Below, piece by piece: positions 9,707-19,073 of a stretch of 27,770 nucleotides of DNA. The stretch comes from Lentzea aerocolonigenes (lineage in GTDB: Bacteria > Actinomycetota > Actinomycetes > Mycobacteriales > Pseudonocardiaceae). The number at the start of each line of letters is the position of its first letter. Within the stretch, counting starts at the first letter, position 1. A program made the translations under genes and the position numbers. The notes below the pieces were generated by a model. That model had not been told where the DNA came from. It did not search any database and was given only the letters and a program-made list of their open reading frames with translations. The DNA is taken from positions 1 through 27,770 of the forward strand of contig NZ_JYJG01000348.1 in NCBI RefSeq assembly GCF_000955955.1. Reading direction: 5' to 3'.

Positions 9707-10302
9707 CGCTGCAACCCCCGGACAATCCTCAAGCCTGCCAACGGAACCAGCGTGACTTCGCGCTCGACACCAGGCTCGAACCGCACCGCCGTGCCAGCAG
9801 GGATGTCGAGCCGGTAGCCGAACGCGGCCTCGCGGTCGAAGTCCAGCCCCGCGTTGACCGAGGCGAAGTGGAAGTGCGACCCGACCTGAACAGGCCGGTC
9901 AGCGACGTTCACGACGACCATGGAGATGCGCGGCCGTCCCGGATTGAGCTCGACGGGCTCGGAGCCGACGACCACCTCACCCGGCGCCGGACCGGCGGAG
10001 GGCGCGATCGGGTGGTGCACGGTGACGAGCTTCGTGCCGTCCGGGAACGTCCCCTCGACCTGCACCGAGTCGATCATCTCCGGCACCCCGCGCATGACCT
10101 GCTCCGGCGCGAGCACGGTGCGTCCGCTCTCCATGAGCTCGCTGACCGTGCGACCGTCCCGCGCGCCCTCCAGCACGTGGTCGGTGATCAACGCGACGGC
10201 CTCGGGGTAGTTCAGCAGCACCCCGCGTTCGAGACGGCGCCGGGCCACGTCGGCGGCGACGTGCACGAGGAGCTTGTCGCGTTCATGCGGCGTCAGATGC
10301 AC
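9703..10302 (-). CDS. ureAB: Fused urease gamma-beta subunit (UreA-UreB)
   Basis: A 199-residue single chain that contains the gamma subunit (residues about 1-97, [23 protein letters not shown] form, with [10 protein letters not shown] and [20 protein letters not shown]) followed directly by the beta subunit (from about residue 108, [17 protein letters not shown], then [39 protein letters not shown]). Separate gamma and beta genes are the commonest arrangement. Fused forms are known in Helicobacter and some actinomycetes. Here the linker is short and the beta part slightly truncated at its C-terminus. The start is GTG at 10302. It is first in the urease operon and preceded by a probable nitrogen-control element. 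Confidence 0.94.
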   Translation of the reverse strand: MHLTPHERDKLLVHVAADVARRRLERGVLLNYPEAVALITDHVLEGARDGRTVSELMESGRTVLAPEQVMRGVPEMIDSVQVEGTFPDGTKLVTVHHPIAPSAGPAPGEVVVGSEPVELNPGRPRISMVVVNVADRPVQVGSHFHFASVNAGLDFDREAAFGYRLDIPAGTAVRFEPGVEREVTLVPLAGLRIVRGLQR

Positions 10303-10342
10303 TCAGCCGTTCTATCACCCGAAAGGCCGATACCGCAGAGTG

Positions 10343-10364
10343 GAAACACGGCCGAAACACGGCC
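10343..10364. promoter_or_regulatory. GlnR-like box (11-bp tandem repeat)
   Basis: GAAACACGGCC occurs twice in exact tandem (10343-10353 and 10354-10364), giving GAAAC-N6-GAAAC. GlnR, the OmpR-type nitrogen regulator of actinomycetes, binds GTNAC-N6-GAAAC direct repeats with this 11-base period and controls urease genes in several species. The site is about 40-60 bases upstream of the ureAB start. The first half-site deviates from GTNAC and no second pair is seen, so the assignment is tentative. Confidence 0.45.
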
Positions 10365-10378
10365 GCGTGTCCACCGGT

Positions 10379-10391
10379 CGGTTGACAACCG
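10379..10391. promoter_or_regulatory. Perfect palindrome overlapping a -35-like hexamer
   Basis: CGGTTG-A-CAACCG is a perfect 6+6 palindrome. It includes TTGACA (10382-10387), an ideal -35 box for the plus-strand ABC/two-component operon, though no good -10 is seen 16-18 bases downstream. It may be an operator for the downstream LuxR-type regulator or another factor. Confidence 0.35.
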
Positions 10392-10446
10392 GAGTCAGCG
10401 GTGCGGTCGTCCCGGAGATCACCCTCGAAACAGCAGGATTTTCCCC

Positions 10447-11271
10447 ATGAACGCGATTCGAGTGAGGGGCCTCCAGAAGGCCTACAAGGGCCACCAGGCG
10501 GTGGCAGGGGTGGACCTCGACGTCGCACGGGGCGAGGTCTTCGCGGTCCTCGGACCGAACGGGGCGGGCAAGACGACGACGGTGGAGATCCTGGAGGCGC
10601 ACCGCGACCGGGATGCCGGCGAGGTGAGCGTGCTGGGCGTCGACCCGGCCAAGGCCGACCGGTTGTGGCGCTCGAGGCTCGGCATCGTCCTGCAGAGCGC
10701 GACGGACGCCGCCACGCTCACGGTCAACGAGGCCGTGCGCCACTACGCCAAGTACTACGCGAACCCGCGTGACCCGGAGGAGGTCATCGACCTCGTCGGG
10801 CTCACCGAGAAGGCGAAGTCCCGCGCCGGCACGCTCTCCGGTGGCCAGCGCCGCCGGCTCGACGTGGCGCTCGGCATCATCGGACGCCCGGAACTGGTGT
10901 TCCTGGACGAGCCGACCACGGGCTTCGACCCCGAGGCGCGCCGCCAGTTCTGGGGCCTGATCAAGCTGCTGGCCGCAGAGGGCACCACGATCCTGCTGAC
11001 CACGCACTACCTGGACGAGGCCGAGGCGCTCGCCGACCGGGTGGCGGTGCTGGCGGGGGGCCGCATCGTCGCCGAGGGCACGCCGCAGACGTTGAACGGC
11101 CGCGCCCACGCCGACGCCACCGTGCGCTGGCTGTCCGACCGCGGCTACCAGGAGATCAAGACCTCCGAGCCCACCAAGGTGATCGTCGAGCTGTCCAAGC
11201 AGGGCGAGCTCGCCGAACTCACCGTCACCCGCCCGTCGCTGGAAGACATCTACCTGGAGCTGATCAAATGA
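10447..11271 (+). CDS. ABC transporter ATP-binding protein (DrrA-like exporter)
   Basis: A 274-residue cytosolic ATPase for an ABC-2-type exporter. Walker A GPNGAGKTT (36-44), Q-loop Gln83, signature LSGGQRRRLD (130-139), Walker B VFLDEP (151-156) and switch His187 (TTHYLDEAEAL) are intact. The C-terminal extension after residue 225, ending SLEDIYLELIK, is the usual DrrA/CcmA-type tail. The gene overlaps the permease gene by ATGA. A downstream kinase and response regulator suggest export of, and resistance to, a membrane-active compound, as in linearmycin-type (LnrLMN) or DrrAB systems; the substrate itself is unknown. Confidence 0.94.
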   Translation: MNAIRVRGLQKAYKGHQAVAGVDLDVARGEVFAVLGPNGAGKTTTVEILEAHRDRDAGEVSVLGVDPAKADRLWRSRLGIVLQSATDAATLTVNEAVRHYAKYYANPRDPEEVIDLVGLTEKAKSRAGTLSGGQRRRLDVALGIIGRPELVFLDEPTTGFDPEARRQFWGLIKLLAAEGTTILLTTHYLDEAEALADRVAVLAGGRIVAEGTPQTLNGRAHADATVRWLSDRGYQEIKTSEPTKVIVELSKQGELAELTVTRPSLEDIYLELIK

Positions 11272-12068
11272 CCACCGCGGCTGCCCTGCCCGGAACCCTT
11301 TCGCTCGGTCTCTCGAGGGGTGCGACCGAGCTGCGGGAGTTCTTCCGGCAGAAGGAAAACCTCATCTTCACCGTGTCGCTGCCCGCGATCCTGATGCTGC
11401 TGCTCGGCACGGTCTACGTGCACGAGGCCGCGGCCGGGCAGATGTTCGCGGCCAGCATGATCGGCGCCGGCATCATCTCGACCTCGTTCGTCGGACTCGG
11501 CATCAGCGTCGTGGCCGACCGCGAGGACGGCACGTTGAAACGACTGCGCGGCACGCCGATGCCGTTCACGTCCTACTTCATCGGCAAGATCATCCTGGTC
11601 TTCGTGTCGAGTCTCTTCGAGGCCGCGCTGCTGATGGTCGTCGCGATGCTGAAGTTCGACGTCGAGCTGCCCTCGACGGCCGAGAAGTGGTTCACGTTCG
11701 GCTGGGTGTTCACCCTGGGCGTGATCTCGTGCTCGCTGATCGGCGTCGGGCTCAGCTCGATCGCCAAGACCACCCGCAACGCCGCCGGCGTGCTGAACCT
11801 GCCGTACATCGTGCTGCAGTTCCTGTCGGGTGTTTTCATCAGCCAGGCGGTGCTGCCGGACTCCCTGCGGATCACGGGTTCGCTCTTCCCGCTCAAGTGG
11901 GTGTGTCAGGGTTTCCGCTCGGTGTTCGCACTGAACGACGGTTACGCGGCGATGGAGGCGGCGGGATCATGGGAGCTGGGCAAGATCGCGCTGGTGCTCG
12001 GTGCGTGGACGATCGCGGGTCTGCTGCTCGTGTCACGGACGTTCCGCTGGACCAACGCTCACAACTGA
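11268..12068 (+). CDS. ABC-2 type permease
   Basis: A 266-residue membrane partner of the preceding ATPase. Six hydrophobic segments are visible, including FTVSLPAILMLLLGTVYV near residue 35 and the C-terminal LGAWTIAGLLLVSRTFRW. The conserved cytoplasmic coupling region REDGTLKRLRGTPMP (about 85-100), a hallmark of DrrB-like ABC-2 permeases, is present. It has a four-base overlap with the ATPase gene, and the kinase gene begins 12 bases after its stop, so the four genes form one operon. Confidence 0.93.
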   Translation: MTTAAALPGTLSLGLSRGATELREFFRQKENLIFTVSLPAILMLLLGTVYVHEAAAGQMFAASMIGAGIISTSFVGLGISVVADREDGTLKRLRGTPMPFTSYFIGKIILVFVSSLFEAALLMVVAMLKFDVELPSTAEKWFTFGWVFTLGVISCSLIGVGLSSIAKTTRNAAGVLNLPYIVLQFLSGVFISQAVLPDSLRITGSLFPLKWVCQGFRSVFALNDGYAAMEAAGSWELGKIALVLGAWTIAGLLLVSRTFRWTNAHN

Positions 12069-12079
12069 TCGCCTGGTAC

Positions 12080-13102
12080 GTGCTGTTCGCGGTCACCCAG
12101 ACCACCGCGCTGGTGATCGTGCTGTTCGACGGCAACCCGCTCACCGACCGCCTGTCGGCAGCGGGTCTGCTCGTGCTCAACGGACTCTTCTTCATCTTCT
12201 ACGGGCGGCGCCTCGTCGAGCGAAGCCTCGACGACTGGCGCGGGTTCGTCTACGCGGCGGGCTCGCTCGCGATGTTCGCGCCCGCCGTGTGGTTCAGCGG
12301 CTCGGCGACGTTCGCGCTGTTCGGCCTGGTGCCGCAGATCTACATGATGCTGCCGATCTGGTGGGCGTTCGTGCCGATGGTGTTGTTCGTCTGCACCCCG
12401 CAGATCCTCACCTACGCGGCGGGGATGGAGCCGTCGCTGCCCTGGCCGGCGGCGTTGCTGATCATCGGTTTCTCCCAGGCGTTCGGCTGGGCGATCAGCC
12501 GCATCGCCGACCAGAGCAAGCAGCGCGGCGAGTTGCTCGAACGGATCGAGGCGCTGACCATCGAGGCCGAACGGGCGCGGTGGTCGGCGGACATCCACGA
12601 CACGCTGGCGCAGGGCTTCACGTCGATCATCACGCTGCTGCAGGGCGCGCAGCCGAACGTGGAGCTGGCATTGCAGACCGCGCGGGAGAACCTCCGCGAG
12701 GCACGGGCACTGGTGGCGTCCAACGCACCGTCGCCTTTGGACGGTTCGTCTCTGGAAGACGCGTTGCGACGGTTGGTCTCCGGGGTCTCGCTGCCGTCGT
12801 CGTTCCGGGTGATCGGTGATCCGGTGGCGCTGCAGACCTCGGTCGACGTGGTGTTGCTGCGGACCGTGCAGGAGGCGTTGAACAACGTCGCCCGGCATTC
12901 CGGTGCCTCGCGGGTCGACGTTGTGATGAGGTTCGACTCCGATGGTGTCTCGCTGGAGGTGCGCGACGACGGGCGCGGCTTCGGAGACGCTTTGGAAGGC
13001 TTCGGACTGCGGGGCATGCGAGCCCGGCTGGAACAGGTTGGCGGGAGGCTCTCCCTGTCTTCGGACGAGGGGGCGTCGGTGCTGGTGGAGGTGCCGCTGT
13101 GA
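12080..13102 (+). CDS. NarL-family (HisKA_3) sensor histidine kinase
   Basis: A 340-residue membrane sensor kinase. About five hydrophobic segments occupy residues 1-140 with almost no extracellular domain, the layout of intramembrane-sensing DesK/LiaS-like kinases. A coiled-coil leads to the phosphoacceptor motif ARWSADIHDTLAQGF (His173). The ATPase domain has VQEALNNVARHSGAS (N-box), VRDDGRGF and GLRGMRARLE. The GTG start at 12080 is 12 bases past the permease stop. GTG 12002 would add 26 residues and overlap the permease, so the start is uncertain. Its end overlaps the response-regulator gene by GTGA. Likely role: sensing the transported compound or membrane damage and switching on the ABC genes. 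Confidence 0.9.
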   Translation: MLFAVTQTTALVIVLFDGNPLTDRLSAAGLLVLNGLFFIFYGRRLVERSLDDWRGFVYAAGSLAMFAPAVWFSGSATFALFGLVPQIYMMLPIWWAFVPMVLFVCTPQILTYAAGMEPSLPWPAALLIIGFSQAFGWAISRIADQSKQRGELLERIEALTIEAERARWSADIHDTLAQGFTSIITLLQGAQPNVELALQTARENLREARALVASNAPSPLDGSSLEDALRRLVSGVSLPSSFRVIGDPVALQTSVDVVLLRTVQEALNNVARHSGASRVDVVMRFDSDGVSLEVRDDGRGFGDALEGFGLRGMRARLEQVGGRLSLSSDEGASVLVEVPL

Positions 13103-13701
13103 TCAGGATTCTGCTGGTGGACGACCACCCCGTGGTGCGTCAGGGGCTGAAGGGCATGCTCGTCGCCGACGATCTCGAGGTCGTCGGCGACGCCGGGTCG
13201 GGAGCCGAGGCGATCACTCAAGCCGCCTTGCTGAAGCCGGACGTCGTGCTGATGGACCTGCGAATGCCCGAAATGGACGGTGTGGCGGCAACCGCGAAGA
13301 TCGTCGGAACCGGCCCGCGAGTGCTGGTCCTGACGACGTACGAGACCGATTCGGACATTCTTCGCGCGGTCGAGGCAGGCGCGTCCGGCTACCTGCTGAA
13401 GGACTCGACCACCGAGGACCTGATCGCGGCGATCCGGGCGGCGTCGCGCGGCGAGACCGTGCTGGCGCCGTCGATGGTCGCGAAGGTCGTCGGGCAGGTG
13501 CGCACGCCGCCGCTGTCCGCGCGCGAGGCCGAGGTGTTGAAGCTGGTCGCGAAGGGCATGTCGAACGTCGAGATCGGACGGACGCTGTTCATTTCGGAGG
13601 CGACCGTGAAGACTCACCTGCTGCGGGTGTTCAACAAGCTGGGTGTCTCGGACCGCACCGCGGCGGTCACGACGGCGATGGATCGCGGCATGTTGCAGTG
13701 A
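13099..13701 (+). CDS. LuxR/NarL-type response regulator
   Basis: A 200-residue two-domain regulator. Receiver: acidic pair DD (residues 8-9), phosphoacceptor Asp53 (VVLMDLRMPEMDG), Thr80 and Lys101 (GYLLKDS). The C-terminal LuxR-type helix-turn-helix runs from about residue 138 (LSAREAEVLKLVAKGMSNVEIG) through ISEATVKTHLLRVFNKLGV. The GTG start overlaps the stop of the kinase gene. It is the partner of the preceding kinase and probably controls the operon beginning at 10447. The palindrome at 10379 is one possible target. Confidence 0.94.
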   Translation: MIRILLVDDHPVVRQGLKGMLVADDLEVVGDAGSGAEAITQAALLKPDVVLMDLRMPEMDGVAATAKIVGTGPRVLVLTTYETDSDILRAVEAGASGYLLKDSTTEDLIAAIRAASRGETVLAPSMVAKVVGQVRTPPLSAREAEVLKLVAKGMSNVEIGRTLFISEATVKTHLLRVFNKLGVSDRTAAVTTAMDRGMLQ

Positions 13702-13719
13702 CCCATGACACCCGGCTGA

Positions 13720-14940
<1,221 letters not shown>

Positions 14941-14950
14941 AGAAGCGCAC

Positions 14951-14986
14951 CTGGGGTGCACCGAACGAGTTCTCGGTGCACCCCAG
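14951..14986. terminator. Bidirectional hairpin terminator between serC and the MacB-like operon
   Basis: A perfect 14-base-pair inverted repeat, CTGGGGTGCACCGA (14951-14964) and TCGGTGCACCCCAG (14973-14986), with an eight-base loop. It lies 10 bases after the serC stop and a few bases past the convergent permease stop. Poly-T is short on both sides (TTT only after the plus-strand stem), as is usual in GC-rich actinomycetes. Confidence 0.8.
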
Positions 14987-14991
14987 GGCTT

Positions 14992-16137
14992 TCAGGCAAG
15001 CGCTTCGGTCGGCGACTGACGTGCCGCCCGCACCGCCGGGTAAACGCCGGCGATGGCGCCGATGATGATCGCCGAGCCCACTCCCCCGAGCAGGGCCGGC
15101 CACGGCAGTGCCGCGGGCCATTGCTGACTGATCGAATATCCGGCCGTGACCGCGATTCCGACGATCACGCCGACCAGCCCGCCGAGGCCGGACAGCAACA
15201 CCGACTCGGTGAGGAACTGCCACCTGATCTGCCGCCGGGTCGCCCCGAGCGCCCGCCGCAGACCGATCTCCCTGCGCCGTTCCAGCACCGAGATCACCAT
15301 CGTGTTCGCCACGCCGACGCCTCCTACCAACAACGCGACTCCGCCCAATCCCAGGAACAGCGCGTTGTAGGAGCTCTCCGCCAACTGCTGGGCTTCCAGG
15401 GCCTCGGACGGCCTGGAAACCTTGACCTCGTTGGACTTCTGCGGGTTCAGCGTCGGACCGAGCAACTGGCGGACGTTCTCGACCTCGGTCTCGGTCGTGC
15501 GCACGTAGACGGTGTTGGCGTTGCCCTCGAACCCGAACGCCTCCTTCGCCGCCTCCCAGCCGATCAGCGCGGACCTGTCGATCTCCGGCGACAGCGGCAA
15601 CGGCCCGAGAATGCCGACCACGGTGAACCACTGGCCGTCGATCCACAGCTGCACACCCGGCTTGTCGACGCCCAGACGCGAAGCCGCGGTGCCCCCGAGC
15701 ACCACCGACTTCTCGCCCGGCGACAGCCACCGGCCGGCGCGGACCTCGGCGTTCAGCACCTTCAACAGGTCCTTCTCCGCGGCCTGCACCTGAAGCCCGA
15801 GTGTGTCGCTCGACGGCACGAGGTCGTTCTTGCGCACGTTCGCGGAGATCTTGCCGGTGGCGCTCGCGGCCGACACCGCGCCGATCCGCTTGGCCATCGG
15901 CACCGCGGTCTCCGGCAGCTTCGCGTCCTGGCCGAGGAAGTCCTGGCCGGGTGCCGCGGTCAGGAGGTTGGTGCCCAGCTTGGACATCTTCTCCTTCAAC
16001 GCGGCGGCGCTGGAGGCCGGAATGCCGACCACCGCCACCACCGCGGCGATGCCGATCGCGATGCCCAGTGCGGACAGGACGGCGCGGATCGGGCGGGTCC
16101 GCATGCCGAAGAAGCCGAGACGCAGCAAGTCGATCAC
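14992..16137 (-). CDS. MacB/FtsX-type ABC permease
   Basis: A 381-residue permease of the type VII (MacB) ABC family. One helix near residues 20-42 ([20 protein letters not shown]) is followed by a large external MacB periplasmic-core-like domain (about 45-250). Three C-terminal helices follow, with the conserved [21 protein letters not shown] cytoplasmic loop and the end [15 protein letters not shown]. The GTG start at 16137 overlaps the ATPase stop (GTGA). MacB proteins do not move substrate through the membrane but act as mechanotransmitters; with the adaptor encoded upstream this suggests handling of an extracytoplasmic lipid, peptide or lipoprotein. Confidence 0.93.
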   Translation of the reverse strand: MIDLLRLGFFGMRTRPIRAVLSALGIAIGIAAVVAVVGIPASSAAALKEKMSKLGTNLLTAAPGQDFLGQDAKLPETAVPMAKRIGAVSAASATGKISANVRKNDLVPSSDTLGLQVQAAEKDLLKVLNAEVRAGRWLSPGEKSVVLGGTAASRLGVDKPGVQLWIDGQWFTVVGILGPLPLSPEIDRSALIGWEAAKEAFGFEGNANTVYVRTTETEVENVRQLLGPTLNPQKSNEVKVSRPSEALEAQQLAESSYNALFLGLGGVALLVGGVGVANTMVISVLERRREIGLRRALGATRRQIRWQFLTESVLLSGLGGLVGVIVGIAVTAGYSISQQWPAALPWPALLGGVGSAIIIGAIAGVYPAVRAARQSPTEALA

Positions 16138-16784
16138 ACAATCACTCCGTCCCGCACCTCGACGCGTCGTGGCGCCCACGCCGCGATGTCCCGGTCGTGC
16201 GTGATGAGCACGACCGTCGTGCCGTCGGAGTTGAGGCTCTCCAACAACTCCAGCACGCCCGCGCCGTTCTGCGTGTCCAGGTTTCCGGTCGGCTCGTCCG
16301 CCAGCAGGATCCCCGGCGTGTTCACCACGGCACGTGCGATCGCGACGCGTTGACGTTCACCACCGGACAGCTCGTGCGGCTTGTGCAGCGCACGATGCAG
16401 CAACCCGACTCTGTCCAAAGCGGACATCGCGAGAGCACGCCGTTTCGAGCGCGGCACCCCGGCGTAGACGAGCCCGGACGCCACGTTCTCGATCGCGGAC
16501 AGGCCTTCTGTGAGGAAGAACTGCTGGAACACGAACCCGATCGTGCGCGCCCGCAGTGCCGACAAGGCGTTGTCGGACAAGGTGGAGATGTCGTTGCCGT
16601 CGATCTCGACCTTGCCGGTGGTCGGCTTGTCGAGCGTGCCCATGAGGTGCAGCAGCGTCGACTTCCCCGAGCCGGACGGGCCGACGATCGCGAGCATCTC
16701 GCCGCCCCCGACGGTCAGGGAGACGTCGCGCAACGCCTGCACGCCACCGGGATACGTGCGGCTCGCGTGGTCGACGGTGATCAC
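16134..16784 (-). CDS. MacB/LolD-type ABC ATPase
   Basis: A 216-residue ATPase pairing with the FtsX-type permease. Walker [12 protein letters not shown]-loop region GFVFQQFFL, signature [14 protein letters not shown], Walker [12 protein letters not shown] and switch His in LITHDRDIA are all intact; LSGGERQR and DEPTGNLD are characteristic of the LolD/MacB ATPases. The GTG start overlaps the adaptor stop by four bases and the 3' end overlaps the permease start by four, so the three proteins are made in step. Confidence 0.95.
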   Translation of the reverse strand: MITVDHASRTYPGGVQALRDVSLTVGGGEMLAIVGPSGSGKSTLLHLMGTLDKPTTGKVEIDGNDISTLSDNALSALRARTIGFVFQQFFLTEGLSAIENVASGLVYAGVPRSKRRALAMSALDRVGLLHRALHKPHELSGGERQRVAIARAVVNTPGILLADEPTGNLDTQNGAGVLELLESLNSDGTTVVLITHDRDIAAWAPRRVEVRDGVIV

Positions 16785-17833
16785 TCGGTGGTCACCACCT
16801 TCAGGCCCTCGCGCAGGCCGTCGCCCTTCACCTCGACCTGTCCCTTGGCGAAGATCCCGACCGTGACCGGGATTGTCCTACCGTCCTCGGTGACGACGCC
16901 GTAGCCGCCTTCCTTCAACGCGAGCAGCGCACCGACCGGGACCGCGAGCACGTTCTCCTTCTTGCTCACCGTGAACAGGGCGTTGACGCTGCCGGTGTCG
17001 ACGCCCTCTACGGCCTTGGGGTCGTCGACGGCGATCGTCAGCACGATCTTGGGCTTCTGGCCCTGGTTCGAGTCGCCCGCGGTGCGGGTGATGCCGGTGA
17101 TGGTGCCCGTGGTGGGCTTGCCGCCGGTGATCGACAGCTCGACCTTCTCGCCCTGCTTCGCGAGGCGTTGCTTGGACTGCTCCAGTTCGACGGTCACCGC
17201 TCGTTCGGTGCCGGTGACCTTCATCAGGTCGCCGCCTGCGGGTGCGCCGAGCTGGGCGGCGATCGACGACACGCGGATCGCGCCGGGCTGGATGATCACG
17301 TCACCCTGGCCGAGCTTTCCGTTCTGCTCCAGGCCGTTCGCCTTCTGCCACTTCTTCAGCGCGGAGGCCGTGTAGGAGGTGAACTTCTCGTCGGGGGTGC
17401 CGAAGTCCTTGTACCCCAAGGCGGCGAGGTTCTCCTCGACTTCTTTGACGTCGGGGCCGTTCGACATGCCCGCTTCCAGATCGCGGTAGAGCGGCATCTG
17501 GCCGTAGAACAGCGGCACAGGCTTGGCATCCGCCCAGAACACCGGTTTGCCCTGCTCGATGACGTCACCCTGTTTCGGCAGCCCGGTGATGGTGCCACTT
17601 TTCCGCGACGCCAGGCCTCGTTCCGCGCCGAAGCCGAGCTGGCCGGTCATCGACTGCTGGTCGGCCAGGTTCGTCTTCTTCACCGGCGCGGTCTTCGCCG
17701 GGTCGTTCTGCAACGGCGCGGCGTTGGCCTGGTTCGACGCGATTCTCGTGAGCACCACGACCCCACCGGTGCCGAGCACCACCGCGGCGACGAGGGCGGC
17801 GATGAGGAACTTCCTGTTCACGCGGCGTCTCAT
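16781..17833 (-). CDS. Efflux adaptor (HlyD/MacA-like) with peptidoglycan-binding domain
   Basis: A 350-residue membrane-anchored extracytoplasmic adaptor. An N-terminal helix (about 8-30, [20 protein letters not shown]) is followed by the first half of a biotinyl-lipoyl-like barrel ([20 protein letters not shown]). A PG_binding_1 domain comes next (about 118-165, [16 protein letters not shown] to [11 protein letters not shown]), then beta-barrel segments with [19 protein letters not shown] near the C-terminus. The usual helical hairpin is replaced by the peptidoglycan-binding domain, an arrangement found in Gram-positive MacA-like adaptors. Start ATG at 17833 overlaps the lipoprotein stop by four bases. 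Confidence 0.9.
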   Translation of the reverse strand: MRRRVNRKFLIAALVAAVVLGTGGVVVLTRIASNQANAAPLQNDPAKTAPVKKTNLADQQSMTGQLGFGAERGLASRKSGTITGLPKQGDVIEQGKPVFWADAKPVPLFYGQMPLYRDLEAGMSNGPDVKEVEENLAALGYKDFGTPDEKFTSYTASALKKWQKANGLEQNGKLGQGDVIIQPGAIRVSSIAAQLGAPAGGDLMKVTGTERAVTVELEQSKQRLAKQGEKVELSITGGKPTTGTITGITRTAGDSNQGQKPKIVLTIAVDDPKAVEGVDTGSVNALFTVSKKENVLAVPVGALLALKEGGYGVVTEDGRTIPVTVGIFAKGQVEVKGDGLREGLKVVTTE

Positions 17834-18324
17834 CCGGCCCTCCGCGAGGTGGCGAAGCCCTCCATGCCGCAGTCCTTCATGTCCTGCTTGACCTTGTCGT
17901 CCTCCATGTCCGGCAGCTCGATCGACTCGGCCATGCCGCCGCCCTCGAACTTCGGGTCGGGCCAGTTGTAACCCTTGTCCCGCATGCACTTCGCCTGCTG
18001 ACGGATCTTGTCCTGTTCCTCGGGCGACGGTGGCTTGTACTCGCCGCCGTTCTCCATGTACTGCTTGCAGGCCTCGTGCGCGGCGTTCATCTTCTCCATG
18101 TCGGGCGCGGCGTTTTCGCCGTCGCCCGGCGCGGCCTCGAACACGAAGCCGCCGCCTTCGCCCTCCTTCGGATCCGGCATGTTGATGCCGTGCTCCCGCA
18201 TGCACTGGGCGAGCTTGATCGGGTCGCCCTTCTTGTCCTGGCCGGCGTCGTTCGGCTGCTCTTTGGACCCGCAGGCGGTGAGCGCCATGAGCAGGGCCAG
18301 CAGCACTGCGATGGTGGATTTCAC
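17830..18324 (-). CDS. Lipoprotein with duplicated Cys-Met repeat, linked to MacB-like exporter
   Basis: A 164-residue lipoprotein with lipobox LTAC (Cys18) and a start at GTG 18324. The mature part has two related halves: AQCMREHGINMPDP (Cys41) with a second Cys86, and AKCMRDKGYNWPDP (Cys113) with a second Cys152. Each half therefore carries a CMR-x2-G-x-N-x-PDP motif followed by one more Cys after about 40 residues, which suggests two disulfides or metal/thiol sites. The protein is acidic and Met-rich. It is first in the operon, overlaps the adaptor gene by four bases and faces the two-component genes across an 89-base promoter region. It may be a substrate-binding or sensory partner of the exporter. 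No function is known to me for this repeat. Confidence 0.87.
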   Translation of the reverse strand: MKSTIAVLLALLMALTACGSKEQPNDAGQDKKGDPIKLAQCMREHGINMPDPKEGEGGGFVFEAAPGDGENAAPDMEKMNAAHEACKQYMENGGEYKPPSPEEQDKIRQQAKCMRDKGYNWPDPKFEGGGMAESIELPDMEDDKVKQDMKDCGMEGFATSRRAG

Positions 18325-18360
18325 GGTGACAGGTCTACGGAGATCGTCATTCGACGGCGT

Positions 18361-18387
18361 TAAGCGAAAGCCTTTATCCGGCGCTTA
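18361..18387. promoter_or_regulatory. Inverted repeat in divergent promoter (candidate operator of OmpR-type regulator)
   Basis: TAAGCG (18361-18366) and CGCTTA (18382-18387) form an inverted repeat with 15 bases between and a centre distance of 21 bases, two helical turns. It lies between the lipoprotein/exporter operon (-) and the response-regulator gene (+), 26 bases before the latter's ATG. Placement suggests control of both directions by the adjacent regulator. Confidence 0.45.
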
Positions 18388-18413
18388 TCTCGGCGACGCG
18401 GAAAATAGGTGCC

Positions 18414-19073
18414 ATGCGTGTGCTGGTGGTCGAGGACGAACAGCTGCTCGCGGACACGATCGCCGAGGGACTGCGCAGGTACTCGATGGCGGTCGACGTC
18501 TGCTACGACGGCGAAGCGGCGTTGGAGCGGGTAGGGGTGCACGCGTACGACGTCGTGGTGCTCGACCGGGACTTGCCGTTCGTCCACGGTGACGAGGTGT
18601 GCAAGGCAGTGCATGCGACCGGTGGCGAGGCACGGGTGCTGATGCTGACGGCGGCGGCAGAAGTGGACGATCGGGTGGCCGGGCTCGGGCTCGGTGCCGA
18701 CGACTACCTGACCAAGCCGTTCGCGTTCGCCGAGCTGGTGGCGCGGGTACAGGCGCTGGGTCGCCGGGCTCGTCCGGCCTTGCCGCCGGTGCTCGAACGG
18801 GCTGGGGTGACGCTGGACCTGCCGCGGCACCAGGCGACGCGGGACGGGAAGTTCCTGCCGCTCTCGCCGAAGGAGTTCGCCGTGCTGGAGGTGCTGATGC
18901 GGGCGGAGGGCAACGTGGTGAGCGCCGAGGAGTTGCTGGAGAAGGCCTGGGACGAGCACGCGGACCCGTTCACCAACGCCGTGCGGGTGGCGGTGATGAC
19001 GCTGCGCCGCAAGCTGGGCGCGCCGCAGGTCATCGAGACCGTGCCCGGTGCCGGCTACCGGTTCGGCTCGTGA
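18414..19073 (+). CDS. OmpR-type response regulator
   Basis: A 219-residue regulator. The receiver domain has the acidic pair Glu7-Asp8 (VVEDEQ), phosphoacceptor Asp51 (VVVLDRDLP) and Lys101 (DDYLTKPFAF). The winged-helix DNA-binding domain begins near residue 130, with LPLSPKEFAVLEVLMRAEGNVVS, a recognition region NAVRVAVMTLRRKLG and the terminal hairpin IETVPGAGYRF. It is divergent from the MacB-like operon, which is its probable target by position. The stop overlaps the kinase start (GTGA). Confidence 0.95.
   Translation: MRVLVVEDEQLLADTIAEGLRRYSMAVDVCYDGEAALERVGVHAYDVVVLDRDLPFVHGDEVCKAVHATGGEARVLMLTAAAEVDDRVAGLGLGADDYLTKPFAFAELVARVQALGRRARPALPPVLERAGVTLDLPRHQATRDGKFLPLSPKEFAVLEVLMRAEGNVVSAEELLEKAWDEHADPFTNAVRVAVMTLRRKLGAPQVIETVPGAGYRFGS

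Larger units (their letters stand above)
10303..10446. promoter_or_regulatory. Divergent promoter region, urease operon and ABC/TCS operon
   Basis: This is the only untranslated DNA between ureAB (-) and the ABC ATPase gene (+). It contains a minus-strand GATAGA about eight bases before the ureAB GTG (a weak -10 candidate that would make the mRNA nearly leaderless), an 11-bp tandem repeat at 10343-10364, and a perfect palindrome containing TTGACA. The ATPase start has AGGA eight bases upstream. Confidence 0.6.
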
